From: Rikenellaceae bacterium
GTDB lineage: Bacteria > Bacteroidota > Bacteroidia > Bacteroidales > UBA932
NCBI GenBank assembly: GCA_900769885.1
Contig: CAAGIG010000050.1
Location: 1 to 35,410, forward strand
Direction: 5' to 3'
DNA: 35,410 nt
Shown: in pieces, positions 15,933 through 23,410 of the stretch
Layout of the letters: each line of letters opens with the position of its first letter
How positions within the stretch are numbered: position 1 is the stretch's first letter
Position numbers and translations under genes: made by a program
Notes under the pieces: generated by a model
Seen by the model: the letters and a program-made list of their open reading frames with translations, nothing else
Database searches by the model: none
Told to the model about the DNA's origin: nothing

Positions 15933-15984
15933 AATCTTAAAAATGTCCGCAATATTAGTCAAAATGTTGCGAACTGCCAATTTA

Positions 15985-16085
15985 TTCGTACATTTGTCGT
16001 AAACGACAGAAATACGACTGCGCTCATTGTGAAATATTAAAGTAAACTTTACATTTCATTCGCTTGTTCGTATATTTGTCGTAAA
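15985..16085 (+). promoter_or_regulatory. Tandem near-identical promoter elements upstream of the ABC ATPase
   Basis: Two 19-base elements differ at one base: TTCGTACATTTGTCGTAAA at 15985-16003 and TTCGTATATTTGTCGTAAA at 16067-16085. Each contains a TAnnTTTG -7 box (15989-15996 and 16071-16078). The upstream one has TTG at 15967-15969 with a 19-base spacer. A 14-bp inverted repeat, TGTCGT-AA-ACGACA at 15995-16008, follows the first box and would sit at its transcription start, as an operator does. The second box leads to a ~23-base leader with AGGAG at 16092-16096. Confidence 0.6.
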
Positions 16086-16105
16086 ATTTAAGAGGAGTGA
16101 GATAT

Positions 16106-16795
16106 ATGGAGAAGAAAGAAGTTATCTGCATAAAGAGTGTATGCAAGAATTACATTACCGAAAGTCATACGGTAAAGGCATTGGATGAGGTTTCTCTCAC
16201 CGTTTTTCAAAATGATTACATTGCAATTATGGGTCCCTCAGGCTCGGGAAAATCGACGCTGATGAATGTTATCGGTTGCCTCGATTCTATTGACAGTGGA
16301 CTCTATTTGCTCAATGGAACAGATGTCAGGACCCTGGATGATGATTCTCTGGCTTTGGTCCGAAATAGGGAGATTGGCTTTGTGTTTCAATCATTTAACC
16401 TATTGCCCGGGTATACTGTTCTGGAGAATGTCGAATTGCCCCTGGTTTATCGGGGAGTTCCATCCCGGGAGCGGCGCCAGAGGGCAATGGAGGTTTTGGA
16501 GAAGGTTCAATTGTCTGACAGGCTGGACCATTTGCCTGAGCAGCTCTCCGGAGGGCAACGGCAGCGTGTGGCAATTGCCAGAGCTTTGGTAGGGAAACCT
16601 TCGATAATTTTGGCCGACGAGCCCACCGGAAACCTCGATTCGGCAACATCTAAAGAAATAATGTCTATCTTTGAACAATTATACAACGACTTTTGTACGA
16701 TAATTGTAGTAACTCACGAGAATGAAATAGCACAATGTGCGAGGAAAGTTGTGTTTTTAAAAGATGGAAAAATAGATAGAATAATTAACAATTGA
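16106..16795 (+). CDS. ABC transporter ATP-binding protein, LolD/MacB type, orphan
   Basis: 229 residues from the ATG at 16106, chosen over a GTG at 16097 because AGGAG at 16092-16096 is well spaced for it. All ABC motifs are intact: Walker A GPSGSGKST (43-51), Q-loop FVFQSFNLLPGYTVLENV, signature LSGGQRQRVAIARAL, Walker B IILADEPTGNLD and the H-loop VVTHE. The sequence fits the LolD/MacB/FtsE branch, which works with FtsX-like permeases in lipoprotein release or efflux. No permease gene is adjacent, so the partner must lie elsewhere. It is 6 bases before the cobalamin adenosyltransferase gene. Confidence 0.92.
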   Translation: MEKKEVICIKSVCKNYITESHTVKALDEVSLTVFQNDYIAIMGPSGSGKSTLMNVIGCLDSIDSGLYLLNGTDVRTLDDDSLALVRNREIGFVFQSFNLLPGYTVLENVELPLVYRGVPSRERRQRAMEVLEKVQLSDRLDHLPEQLSGGQRQRVAIARALVGKPSIILADEPTGNLDSATSKEIMSIFEQLYNDFCTIIVVTHENEIAQCARKVVFLKDGKIDRIINN

Positions 16796-16801
16796 TTTAT
16801 T

Positions 16802-17332
16802 ATGGCAATTTATACAAAAAAAGGAGATATGGGAGAGACCTCTTTGGTCGGTGGTCAAAGGGTTTCAAAGGCATCTGACAGAGTCAATGCTTATGGTGAT
16901 ATGGATGAATTGATTTCGTGGCTCGGATATATCAGAAGTGTTGCGAAAGAGTACGATCAGCCTTTGAGAGAAATCCAATGTGTTCTGATGAGTGGTTCTG
17001 CTCACGTGGCATCGGAAGGGGATTGTGTAAAACTTGCTCCATTTGAACTTTCTTTAGTGGAAGTATTGGAAAAAGAGATAGATAGAATGACTGCAGAGAT
17101 GCCTAAACAGATAGCATTTATCCTCCCTGCGGGACCTCAAAGTGCATCGATGTGTCATATCGCCAGAACAGTTTGCCGCAGGGCAGAGCGTTCAACCATC
17201 GCATTGCGTGATGAGAGGGAAAATGTCAGAAATGTGGTGAAATATCTCAATCGTTTGTCTGATTATCTTTTTACTTTGGGCAGATATTGTTGTTACAAAG
17301 AGAATGTCGCAGAAGATTTTTGGTTAGTATAG
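16802..17332 (+). CDS. Cob(I)yrinic acid a,c-diamide adenosyltransferase, PduO type
   Basis: 176 residues. The N-terminus IYTKKGDMGETSLVGGQRVSK and SDRVNAYGDMDELISWLGY, with the ATP-binding FILPAGPQSASMCHIARTVCRRAER and the NRLSDYLFTLGRY C-terminus, are diagnostic of the PduO-type (MMAB-like) fold. It attaches adenosine from ATP to reduced cobalt of corrinoids, making adenosylcobalamin. No other B12 genes are in the window, so it likely serves salvage. It follows the ABC ATPase by 6 bases, but ATPase and enzyme have no obvious functional link. Confidence 0.95.
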   Translation: MAIYTKKGDMGETSLVGGQRVSKASDRVNAYGDMDELISWLGYIRSVAKEYDQPLREIQCVLMSGSAHVASEGDCVKLAPFELSLVEVLEKEIDRMTAEMPKQIAFILPAGPQSASMCHIARTVCRRAERSTIALRDERENVRNVVKYLNRLSDYLFTLGRYCCYKENVAEDFWLV

Positions 17333-17349
17333 GATTATTTCTATATTTG
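17319..17349 (+). promoter_or_regulatory. Bacteroidota-type promoter for the DUF2795 gene
   Basis: TTTG at 17319-17322, a 19-base spacer and TATATTTG at 17342-17349 match the consensus exactly. The -33 box lies inside the 3' end of the adenosyltransferase gene. The leader to the ATG at 17391 is about 35 bases. Confidence 0.75.
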
Positions 17350-17390
17350 CGCCCTCAAAAAAGTAATAACTATATAAAAGATAAAAGATT

Positions 17391-17612
17391 ATGTATTGGA
17401 CACTAGAATTGGCTTCTAAATTGGAAGACGCACCATGGCCAGCAACCAGAGACGAACTTATCGACTACGCAACCCGCTCAGGTGCACCCCTCGAAGTTAT
17501 CGAAAATCTTGAAGATTTGGAAGATGACGATGAAGTATACGAAAGCATCGAAGAAATCTGGCCCGATTATCCTAGTAAGGAGGACTTCTTTTTTAACGAA
17601 GAGGAATACTAA
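17391..17612 (+). CDS. DUF2795 domain mini-protein
   Basis: 73 residues, strongly acidic (the C-terminal half is rich in D and E and ends FNEEEY). The core TLELASKLEDAPWPATRDELIDYATRSGAPLEVIENLEDL matches the small DUF2795 family widespread in Bacteroidota. Function is unknown. It has its own consensus promoter and is followed directly by a strong rho-independent terminator, so it is a monocistronic and probably well-expressed gene. Confidence 0.88.
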   Translation: MYWTLELASKLEDAPWPATRDELIDYATRSGAPLEVIENLEDLEDDDEVYESIEEIWPDYPSKEDFFFNEEEY

Positions 17613-17656
17613 TAGAAATACTGGAGATAATTAGCTGCAGCCCGGCAATATATAAA

Positions 17657-17697
17657 GATGGTCAGATGAGTTTGAACTTTTCTGGCTATCTTTTTTT
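17657..17697 (+). terminator. Rho-independent terminator after the DUF2795 gene
   Basis: A 10-bp stem pairs GATGGTCAGA (17657-17666) with TCTGGCTATC (17681-17690), two G-U pairs included, around a 14-base loop. It is followed at once by seven T residues (17691-17697). Confidence 0.82.
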
Positions 17698-17760
17698 ATA
17701 TTTCTTTCATAATTATTATCTTTACTTTGTTGTCTTGAATGATAATGAATTGGAGGAATT

Positions 17761-18051
17761 ATGGTAACATTTAGTTTTGTGCAATACGGAGAGAATTTGG
17801 GAACTCGACCTTTGGGACAGCGGGTGCGGGAAATTCTGCTTCCATTGATAGAGCAGAATGATTGTGTTGTTCTCGATTTTACAGGTGTGAATGTGGTAAG
17901 CAATTCATTTGCTGATGAATGTATTGCTAAGTTATTATTGAATATGTCGCTGTCGGAACTTAAGCAGCGGACTACTTTCAGGGGACTTAATCCGGTGGCT
18001 GCAGAGTGTATTCTTACAGCCTTGAAACGTAGGCGTCTGGCTATGGTGTAG
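17761..18051 (+). CDS. STAS-like DUF4325 protein
   Basis: 96 residues. The central VVLDFTGVNVVSNSFADECIAKLL is the DUF4325 (STAS-like) core, in which a strand-turn-helix with the conserved S/D segment resembles anti-sigma-factor antagonists. Family members are often found beside an ATP-binding anti-sigma-like kinase; no such gene is next to it here. It has a good Shine-Dalgarno GGAGG at 17752-17756, unusual in this window. It is isolated between a terminator and the convergent fucP gene. A regulatory role is a family-level guess. Confidence 0.8.
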   Translation: MVTFSFVQYGENLGTRPLGQRVREILLPLIEQNDCVVLDFTGVNVVSNSFADECIAKLLLNMSLSELKQRTTFRGLNPVAAECILTALKRRRLAMV

Positions 18052-18087
18052 TCGGGTAAATAAATCAGGTCTTAATAATATTACGGG

Positions 18088-19380
18088 CTATGCGCGGGTT
18101 ACCTTCCGATAAGTGCGGAAGCCGTAGAGGGTGATTATTGTAAAGCTGAGCAGTGGCAGGATGAAGGAGATGTTTACTGCGGGGTGATGCAGGATTTCCT
18201 GTTTGTCAATGATCAGTCCTTGCAAGGGTGGCATAATTGCGCCGCCGACAATGGCCATTACCAGAAAGGCTGCTCCTAATGAAGTGTCCTGACTTTCAAC
18301 ATTTTCCAATGCAATACCATAGATGGTGGGGAACATCAGTGACATAAATACTGAAATTCCGACAAGGCAGTACAATCCCAACTTTCCTACAATGGCAATA
18401 GTGCCGAAGGTGCAAAGCATTGCTCCGATTCCGAAAATTCCCAACAGTAATCGGGTATTGATAAACCTCATTAGGAAGGTGCAAATAAATCGGCCGCACA
18501 AAAACAGACACATTGCTATGATATTGAAATTCTGGGCAGTAGCTTTATTTATTCCCAGATTGTCAGCATAATGGATGATATAGGTCCAGACCATAATTTG
18601 AGCTGCTACATAAAATACTTGAGTGACAACCCCTTCGCGATATACTTTATTCTTCCATAGACGCTTGACGGTATTTATAGCTTTGTCCTGCCGAACCGAT
18701 GCATCGGTCTGAGGCATCTTCTTGAATGCAATAATTAAAAAGATGATCAAAACCACGATTCCCAGAATAACATAAGGATCCCTTATGACTGCCAAATCGT
18801 GCAATCTGATATTGGCTTTTTCTGCTTCGCTCAGGGTGTGGAAAAAAGTCTCTCCTGCATCATTTCTCTGGTCAGAGAGCAAAGAGGGGAGGACAATTGT
18901 CGATGCTACCGCCATTCCCAACAGGGAACCCAGTGGGTTGAATGCTTGTGAAAGATTCAAACGGCGAGTGGCACTCTCTTTGGAACCCAATGAGAGGATA
19001 AAAGGATTTGCTGTAGTTTCCAGAAAAGCGAGTCCGAAGGTCAAAATGTACAATGAAAGGCAAAAGAATAAAAAGTTCTGCATTATTGCCGCAGGGATGA
19101 ACAGAAAAGCCCCGATTGCATACAATCCGAGTCCCAAAAGAATACCGCTTTTGTAATTGTATCTTCTGATGAACAGTGCTGCAGGAATAGCCATTGTGGC
19201 ATATCCTCCATAAAAGGCGAATTGGACCCAGGAGGCTTCAAAAGTGGAGAGTTCCATAACAGTCTGGAAGGCAGCCACCATTGGATTTGTAATATCATTG
19301 GCAAAACCCCAAAGAGCAAAAAGTGAGGTGATGAGAATGAATGTGACCAGGTATTTCTTTTCTATCAGTTTGTCTTTCAT
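18088..19380 (-). CDS. fucP: L-fucose:H+ symporter
   Basis: 430 residues with about twelve hydrophobic segments, of the fucose-galactose-gluconate (FHS) MFS family. It imports L-fucose with protons across the inner membrane. The first helix reads FALWGFANDITNPMVAAF and the fourth FGLAFLETTANPFILSLG, both signature stretches. Compared with E. coli FucP, the essential Asp46 position is occupied by Asn32 here while an Asp lies three residues earlier (Asp29); Glu135 is conserved. The start codon shares its A with the kinase stop (TAATG), so translation is coupled. It is last in the fuc operon. Confidence 0.92.
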   Translation of the reverse strand: MKDKLIEKKYLVTFILITSLFALWGFANDITNPMVAAFQTVMELSTFEASWVQFAFYGGYATMAIPAALFIRRYNYKSGILLGLGLYAIGAFLFIPAAIMQNFLFFCLSLYILTFGLAFLETTANPFILSLGSKESATRRLNLSQAFNPLGSLLGMAVASTIVLPSLLSDQRNDAGETFFHTLSEAEKANIRLHDLAVIRDPYVILGIVVLIIFLIIAFKKMPQTDASVRQDKAINTVKRLWKNKVYREGVVTQVFYVAAQIMVWTYIIHYADNLGINKATAQNFNIIAMCLFLCGRFICTFLMRFINTRLLLGIFGIGAMLCTFGTIAIVGKLGLYCLVGISVFMSLMFPTIYGIALENVESQDTSLGAAFLVMAIVGGAIMPPLQGLIIDKQEILHHPAVNISFILPLLSFTIITLYGFRTYRKVTRA

Positions 19381-20804
19381 TATTTTACAATTTTTGGATT
19401 GAAAATCTGTGGATTAACACTGCATCTTACGACTTCTCGCAATGCAGCCAAATCTGCTACCTCTCCTGCCGCCATAGCCTGAACCAGAATGTTTCCCATT
19501 GCGGTAGCCTCAACGGGTCCTGCCAAGACTGGAATCTCCAATGCATCTGCGGTGAGTTGGTTGAGCAGAGCATTTTGAGAACCGCCTCCTATGATGTGCA
19601 GACGAGTGGGGCGATGATGTAAAACAGAGGTCATTCCTTGAATCGCCTCACGATATTTCGCGGCCAAAGATTGCAACACGCAACGTGTCATCTGAGCTTT
19701 GGTTTGAGGGACAGGTTGTTCCGATTTACGGCAGTAATCGGTGATAGCACTCTCCATCGATGATGGATTTGTAAATGCAGGATCTGCGACAGGGATAAGG
19801 CTGGAGATTTGGGCCTCCTGTGCGGCAGGCAGCAAAGTCTCAAAATTTTGTTCCTCTCCACCCTCTTTCCATTGTGCCATCAGACGTTGTAAAATCCATA
19901 ATCCGGTGATATTCTGCAGAAAACGGATCCCTCCTCCAACAGCACCTTCGTTGGTGAATTCAGCTGCGAGAGCCTCCTTTGTAAGTACCGGTTCGGGTAA
20001 TTCTACCCCTAATAAAGACCAGGTTCCCGAACTTAAGAAAGTGACAGGCTCTTCTTCTGAGACAGCAGGAATTGCAGCGACCGCAGAGGCTGTATCGTGC
20101 GACCCTACAGCTATAACCTGAATTTTCCCAAGACCTGTCTCGGCAGCTATCTCGGGTCGCAGTGTTCCACGCACTGAGCCGGGCATTACGATTTTGCCAA
20201 AAATATGTTTGGGCAGTCCTAGAGCCTCAATCGTCTCCCACGACCAATCCCGACTGCGGGCATCCAACAGCTCAGAAGTGGAGGCAATACTATATTCGTT
20301 ATTAATCTCCCCCGTAAGGAAATAGCTGAACAAATCGGGCATAAACAGCAGATGCTCAGCAGCTTCCAATTGAGCACTTCCTTTTATGCTGAACATTTGC
20401 GCCAGAGTGTTAATCTCCAGAGGCTGTATACCTGTAGTCGCATAGTGACTTTCGGGATTGAGAATTTTGGAAACTTTCTCGGGAATTCCGACGGTACGCT
20501 CATCGCGATAACATACAGGATTGCCAAGCAATTTCCCGTTGCGGTCAATCAGGCCGAAATCGACACCCCAAGTGTCAATCCCCAGACTCACAACAGGATA
20601 GCCTTTTGATGCAGCTTTTTTAAGTCCTGTAATCATCTGGTCAAAAAGTGCCGGGAAATCCCAGTAGAGGGTATCTCCAAGTCGTACAGGATGATTTCCA
20701 AATCGGTGGATCTCTTCAATCACGATTTTTCCATCCTCCAGCCATCCTGCAATGATTCTTCCGCTGCTGCCCCCAAAGTCGGCGGCAAGGTATACTTTGT
20801 CCAT
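19380..20804 (-). CDS. FGGY-family sugar kinase of the fuc operon (rhamnulokinase-like; L-fuculokinase by context)
   Basis: 474 residues from the ATG at 20804. The FGGY kinase fold shows YLAADFGGSSGRIIAGW at the N-terminus, GIDTWGVDFGLID, VGSHDTASAVAAIP, FLSSGTWSLLG and IIGGGSQNALLNQLTADAL. By sequence it resembles rhamnulokinases, but placement between fucA and fucP argues for phosphorylation of L-fuculose to L-fuculose-1-phosphate; it may accept rhamnulose too. It starts 15 bases after the fucA stop and shares one base with fucP. Confidence 0.88.
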   Translation of the reverse strand: MDKVYLAADFGGSSGRIIAGWLEDGKIVIEEIHRFGNHPVRLGDTLYWDFPALFDQMITGLKKAASKGYPVVSLGIDTWGVDFGLIDRNGKLLGNPVCYRDERTVGIPEKVSKILNPESHYATTGIQPLEINTLAQMFSIKGSAQLEAAEHLLFMPDLFSYFLTGEINNEYSIASTSELLDARSRDWSWETIEALGLPKHIFGKIVMPGSVRGTLRPEIAAETGLGKIQVIAVGSHDTASAVAAIPAVSEEEPVTFLSSGTWSLLGVELPEPVLTKEALAAEFTNEGAVGGGIRFLQNITGLWILQRLMAQWKEGGEEQNFETLLPAAQEAQISSLIPVADPAFTNPSSMESAITDYCRKSEQPVPQTKAQMTRCVLQSLAAKYREAIQGMTSVLHHRPTRLHIIGGGSQNALLNQLTADALEIPVLAGPVEATAMGNILVQAMAAGEVADLAALREVVRCSVNPQIFNPKIVK

Positions 20805-20819
20805 CTTTTGTCTCAAAAT

Positions 20820-21464
20820 TTATTTCAAAGGGGTTTTCTTGCCAAGAACATAAATGTCCAGGTCTTCAATCTCTTCAGGTGTAAGGACTGTATAATTTCC
20901 ACCACTCTGAACAATGATTCTGCAAGCCATTTCAAAGAACATAGCACGTTCAAAAGCCTGATCAAAATCTTTTCCGCAAACCACTTGTCCGTGGTTGGTA
21001 AGCAAAATGGAGTTGTGATCCTGCATAGCTTCCACCACTGCTGCCGCCAATTCGGGGGAACCGGGGCGAAGGTATGGAATTACAGGAATCTCACGACCCA
21101 CGTGGCAGGGAACTTCAGCTGTGACATTGAAATTCTCAGGCTTGTTTTTCATACAGGAAATAGCTGTGGCATAGGGAGATTGAAAATGCAGTACAACATT
21201 TACATCTGGACGGTTACGCAAAACTCCGAGGTGAAAACCACTTTCCATAGAGGGTTTTACTCCGTTGAGAACTTCTCCTGTTGCGATAATGCAACGGGAG
21301 ATTTTCTCTTTTTGAATAGTAGGGACCCACGAACCTGTGCCCGAAATCAAAGCTTCGTCACCGATTCGCCACGACAGATTACCACTACTGCATACAGTCA
21401 ATCCAGCATCCCCGACACGATGTGCCTGACGGATGAATTCTTCAAAATGGAGATTGGTAATCAT
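20820..21464 (-). CDS. fucA: L-fuculose-phosphate aldolase (class II aldolase/adducin family)
   Basis: 214 residues, near the 215 of E. coli FucA. It splits L-fuculose-1-phosphate into dihydroxyacetone phosphate and L-lactaldehyde. The catalytic Glu is Glu74 in PSMESGFHLG and the late zinc histidine is His158 in LLTNHGQVVCG. The HxH zinc pair, however, reads H-F-Q (His93, Gln95), so one of three His ligands is replaced. I think close Bacteroides enzymes share this, but could not check. It lies 6 bases after fucI and 15 before the kinase. Confidence 0.9.
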   Translation of the reverse strand: MITNLHFEEFIRQAHRVGDAGLTVCSSGNLSWRIGDEALISGTGSWVPTIQKEKISRCIIATGEVLNGVKPSMESGFHLGVLRNRPDVNVVLHFQSPYATAISCMKNKPENFNVTAEVPCHVGREIPVIPYLRPGSPELAAAVVEAMQDHNSILLTNHGQVVCGKDFDQAFERAMFFEMACRIIVQSGGNYTVLTPEEIEDLDIYVLGKKTPLK

Positions 21465-21470
21465 ACGTTT

Positions 21471-23246
21471 CTATTTATAGATTGGTCCATAATTCTGGCA
21501 AGCGCGGAAGTCAGCACCCTCTTTGTCCATACCGAAAGCATTCCAGGCCGCAGGGCGGAAAATTTTATCTTCGGGAACATTGTGCATACAAACAGGGATA
21601 CGGAGCATCGAAGCCAAAGTAATCAAATCAGCACCGATATGGCCATAGCTGATAGCACCGTGATTTGCTCCCCAATTGTTCATCACCGAATAAACATCTT
21701 TGAAAGGAGCTTTGGTCTCATCCAAACGGGGTACAAACCAGGTGGTAGGCCAGGTAGGGTCGGTACGCATATTCAAAACCTGATGGATTTCAGGGTCAAT
21801 GTCAGCAGTCCATCCCTCTGCAATCTGCAATACGGGGCCCAATCCTTTGACAAGGTTCAATCGGCTCATAGTGACAGGCATTCCCCCTTTTGAAAGGAAA
21901 TTGCTGGAGAATCCGCCACCTCTGAAATAGTCTCTGTCGGCAGGCATCCAGTTGGTGTTTTTCAAACATCCTTCAACATCTGCAGGGGTCATCTCCCAGG
22001 CAGGTTTCATACAAGGTTCACCCGCTGCATTGGTGCTGGCTCCTGTAGCATCCAAAGTGGTTGCACCTGAATTGATAAGGTGAATCATACCGCCCGAAGC
22101 GATACCGCTGAGTTCTTTGCCTGTTACACGTTTTACAGCCTCAGGACTCCAGTATGTGCGGACATCTGAGAACATTTGGCCACAACCTGTCAACAATTTG
22201 CCGAAAAGCATTGCAACACCGTTGCAGGCATCATTTTCGGTAGCCAGTACATAAGCTTCGCGGATACCATTCCAGTCAAATGTACTGCAAAGCAAAGCTT
22301 CGGTAAAGTCTCCATTGGGTTTCCAGTCGGTCCATTGGCGTTGTCCCTGGAAACCGGCAGCGATAGCATTGTGTCCGATAGCTTCCTCTTTGAATCCCAT
22401 CTCACGCAAACGGGGATTTCCCAACATCAAATCGCGTACAATCAAAGTCATTTTTACAACAAATTCCCAGTCTGCATCTTTTCCTGCACGGTCTTTTTGT
22501 TTTTCAGGACGGTTTTTGTCCCAACCCTCATTGACTTTGCAATATTTTTCGGTCCAGGCCATTGCCTTTGCATATTCTTCGTGGTCGTAGATCCCTTCCT
22601 CCATTCTGCGCAAAATCTCAGTTTCATCCACACTCTCGTTTCTCATACCAAGATATTCCTGGAAGAAATTCTGGTCTACGATACTTCCTGCAATACCCAT
22701 ACATTGGCTGCCGATTGAAAGATAACTCTCACCACGCATTGTAGCAACAGCAAGAGCAGCTCTTGCCCAGCGGAGAATCTTTTCAGCTACATCTTCAGGA
22801 ATGGTGTTGTCTGCCAAATCCTGAACATCGTGGCCATAAATTCCAAATGCGGGAAGACCTTTTTGGGCGTGACCTGCCAATACTGCAGCAAGGTAGACAG
22901 CGCCGGGACGTTCAGTTCCGTTGAATCCCCATACAGCCTTTGGCCAATGCGGGTGCATATCCATAGTCTCAGAACCATAACACCAGCAGGAAGTTACAGA
23001 GATGGTAGCACCTACACCCTCACGTTCGAATTTCGCCTGACAAGCAGCAGTCTCAGCCACGCGGCCTATAGTTCCATCTGCAATGACACACTCTACAGGA
23101 GTTCCGTCAGAATGTTTGACATTGGTCGAAATAAGTTCTGCAACAGCTTTTGCAAGATTCATTGTCTTCTCTTCAAGACTTTCACGCACACCACCTTGAC
23201 GGCCGTCAATGGTAGGACGGATACCAATTTTGGGATATTTGCTCAT
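21471..23246 (-). CDS. fucI: L-fucose isomerase
   Basis: 591 residues, the same length as E. coli FucI. It converts L-fucose to L-fuculose using Mn2+. Recognisable segments are GIRPTIDGRQGGVRESLEE at the N-terminus, VTSCWCYGSETMDMHP, GSQCMGIAGSIVDQNFFQEY and, at the C-terminus, WGANHGAISYGHIGADLITLAS, which carries the metal-binding His region. It is first in fucI-fucA-kinase-fucP. A weak promoter match, TACATTTA on the minus strand (23256-23249) with TTG 18 bases upstream, lies just before the ATG. Confidence 0.97.
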   Translation of the reverse strand: MSKYPKIGIRPTIDGRQGGVRESLEEKTMNLAKAVAELISTNVKHSDGTPVECVIADGTIGRVAETAACQAKFEREGVGATISVTSCWCYGSETMDMHPHWPKAVWGFNGTERPGAVYLAAVLAGHAQKGLPAFGIYGHDVQDLADNTIPEDVAEKILRWARAALAVATMRGESYLSIGSQCMGIAGSIVDQNFFQEYLGMRNESVDETEILRRMEEGIYDHEEYAKAMAWTEKYCKVNEGWDKNRPEKQKDRAGKDADWEFVVKMTLIVRDLMLGNPRLREMGFKEEAIGHNAIAAGFQGQRQWTDWKPNGDFTEALLCSTFDWNGIREAYVLATENDACNGVAMLFGKLLTGCGQMFSDVRTYWSPEAVKRVTGKELSGIASGGMIHLINSGATTLDATGASTNAAGEPCMKPAWEMTPADVEGCLKNTNWMPADRDYFRGGGFSSNFLSKGGMPVTMSRLNLVKGLGPVLQIAEGWTADIDPEIHQVLNMRTDPTWPTTWFVPRLDETKAPFKDVYSVMNNWGANHGAISYGHIGADLITLASMLRIPVCMHNVPEDKIFRPAAWNAFGMDKEGADFRACQNYGPIYK

Positions 23247-23300
23247 AATAAATGTATTGTTTAGTATAATTAATCAAGTTTGTATTAACATCGCAAGTTA

Positions 23301-23318
23301 GCATATTTTGCAAAATGC
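23301..23318. promoter_or_regulatory. Palindrome between fucI and the RND operon, candidate operator
   Basis: TTTTGCAAAA at 23306-23315 is a perfect 10-bp palindrome, flanked by GCA-TA on the left and TGC on the right. It lies 60 bases upstream of fucI and ~80 upstream of the RND -7 box, in the 164-base divergent region. It could serve either operon; the regulator is not identified. Confidence 0.4.
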
Positions 23319-23359
23319 CCCAAAAAAACTACCCACTACCAGGTCACATCAGCACATTT

Positions 23360-23394
23360 TTTGCAAGCAGTTGAATTGATTTTTCGTATGTTTG
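23360..23394 (+). promoter_or_regulatory. Promoter for the RND efflux operon
   Basis: TATGTTTG at 23387-23394 is a perfect -7 box. A TTTG at 23360-23363 lies 23 bases upstream, two to four bases more than usual. The leader to the ATG at 23411 is about 10 bases. Confidence 0.6.
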
Positions 23395-23410
23395 TGGAGA
23401 CAATTTTATT

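Noticed and set aside
20691..21893. A 400-codon open frame on the plus strand across fucK-fucA-fucI
   Set aside because: It runs antisense over three well-identified genes and their junctions, and the product shows no family features.
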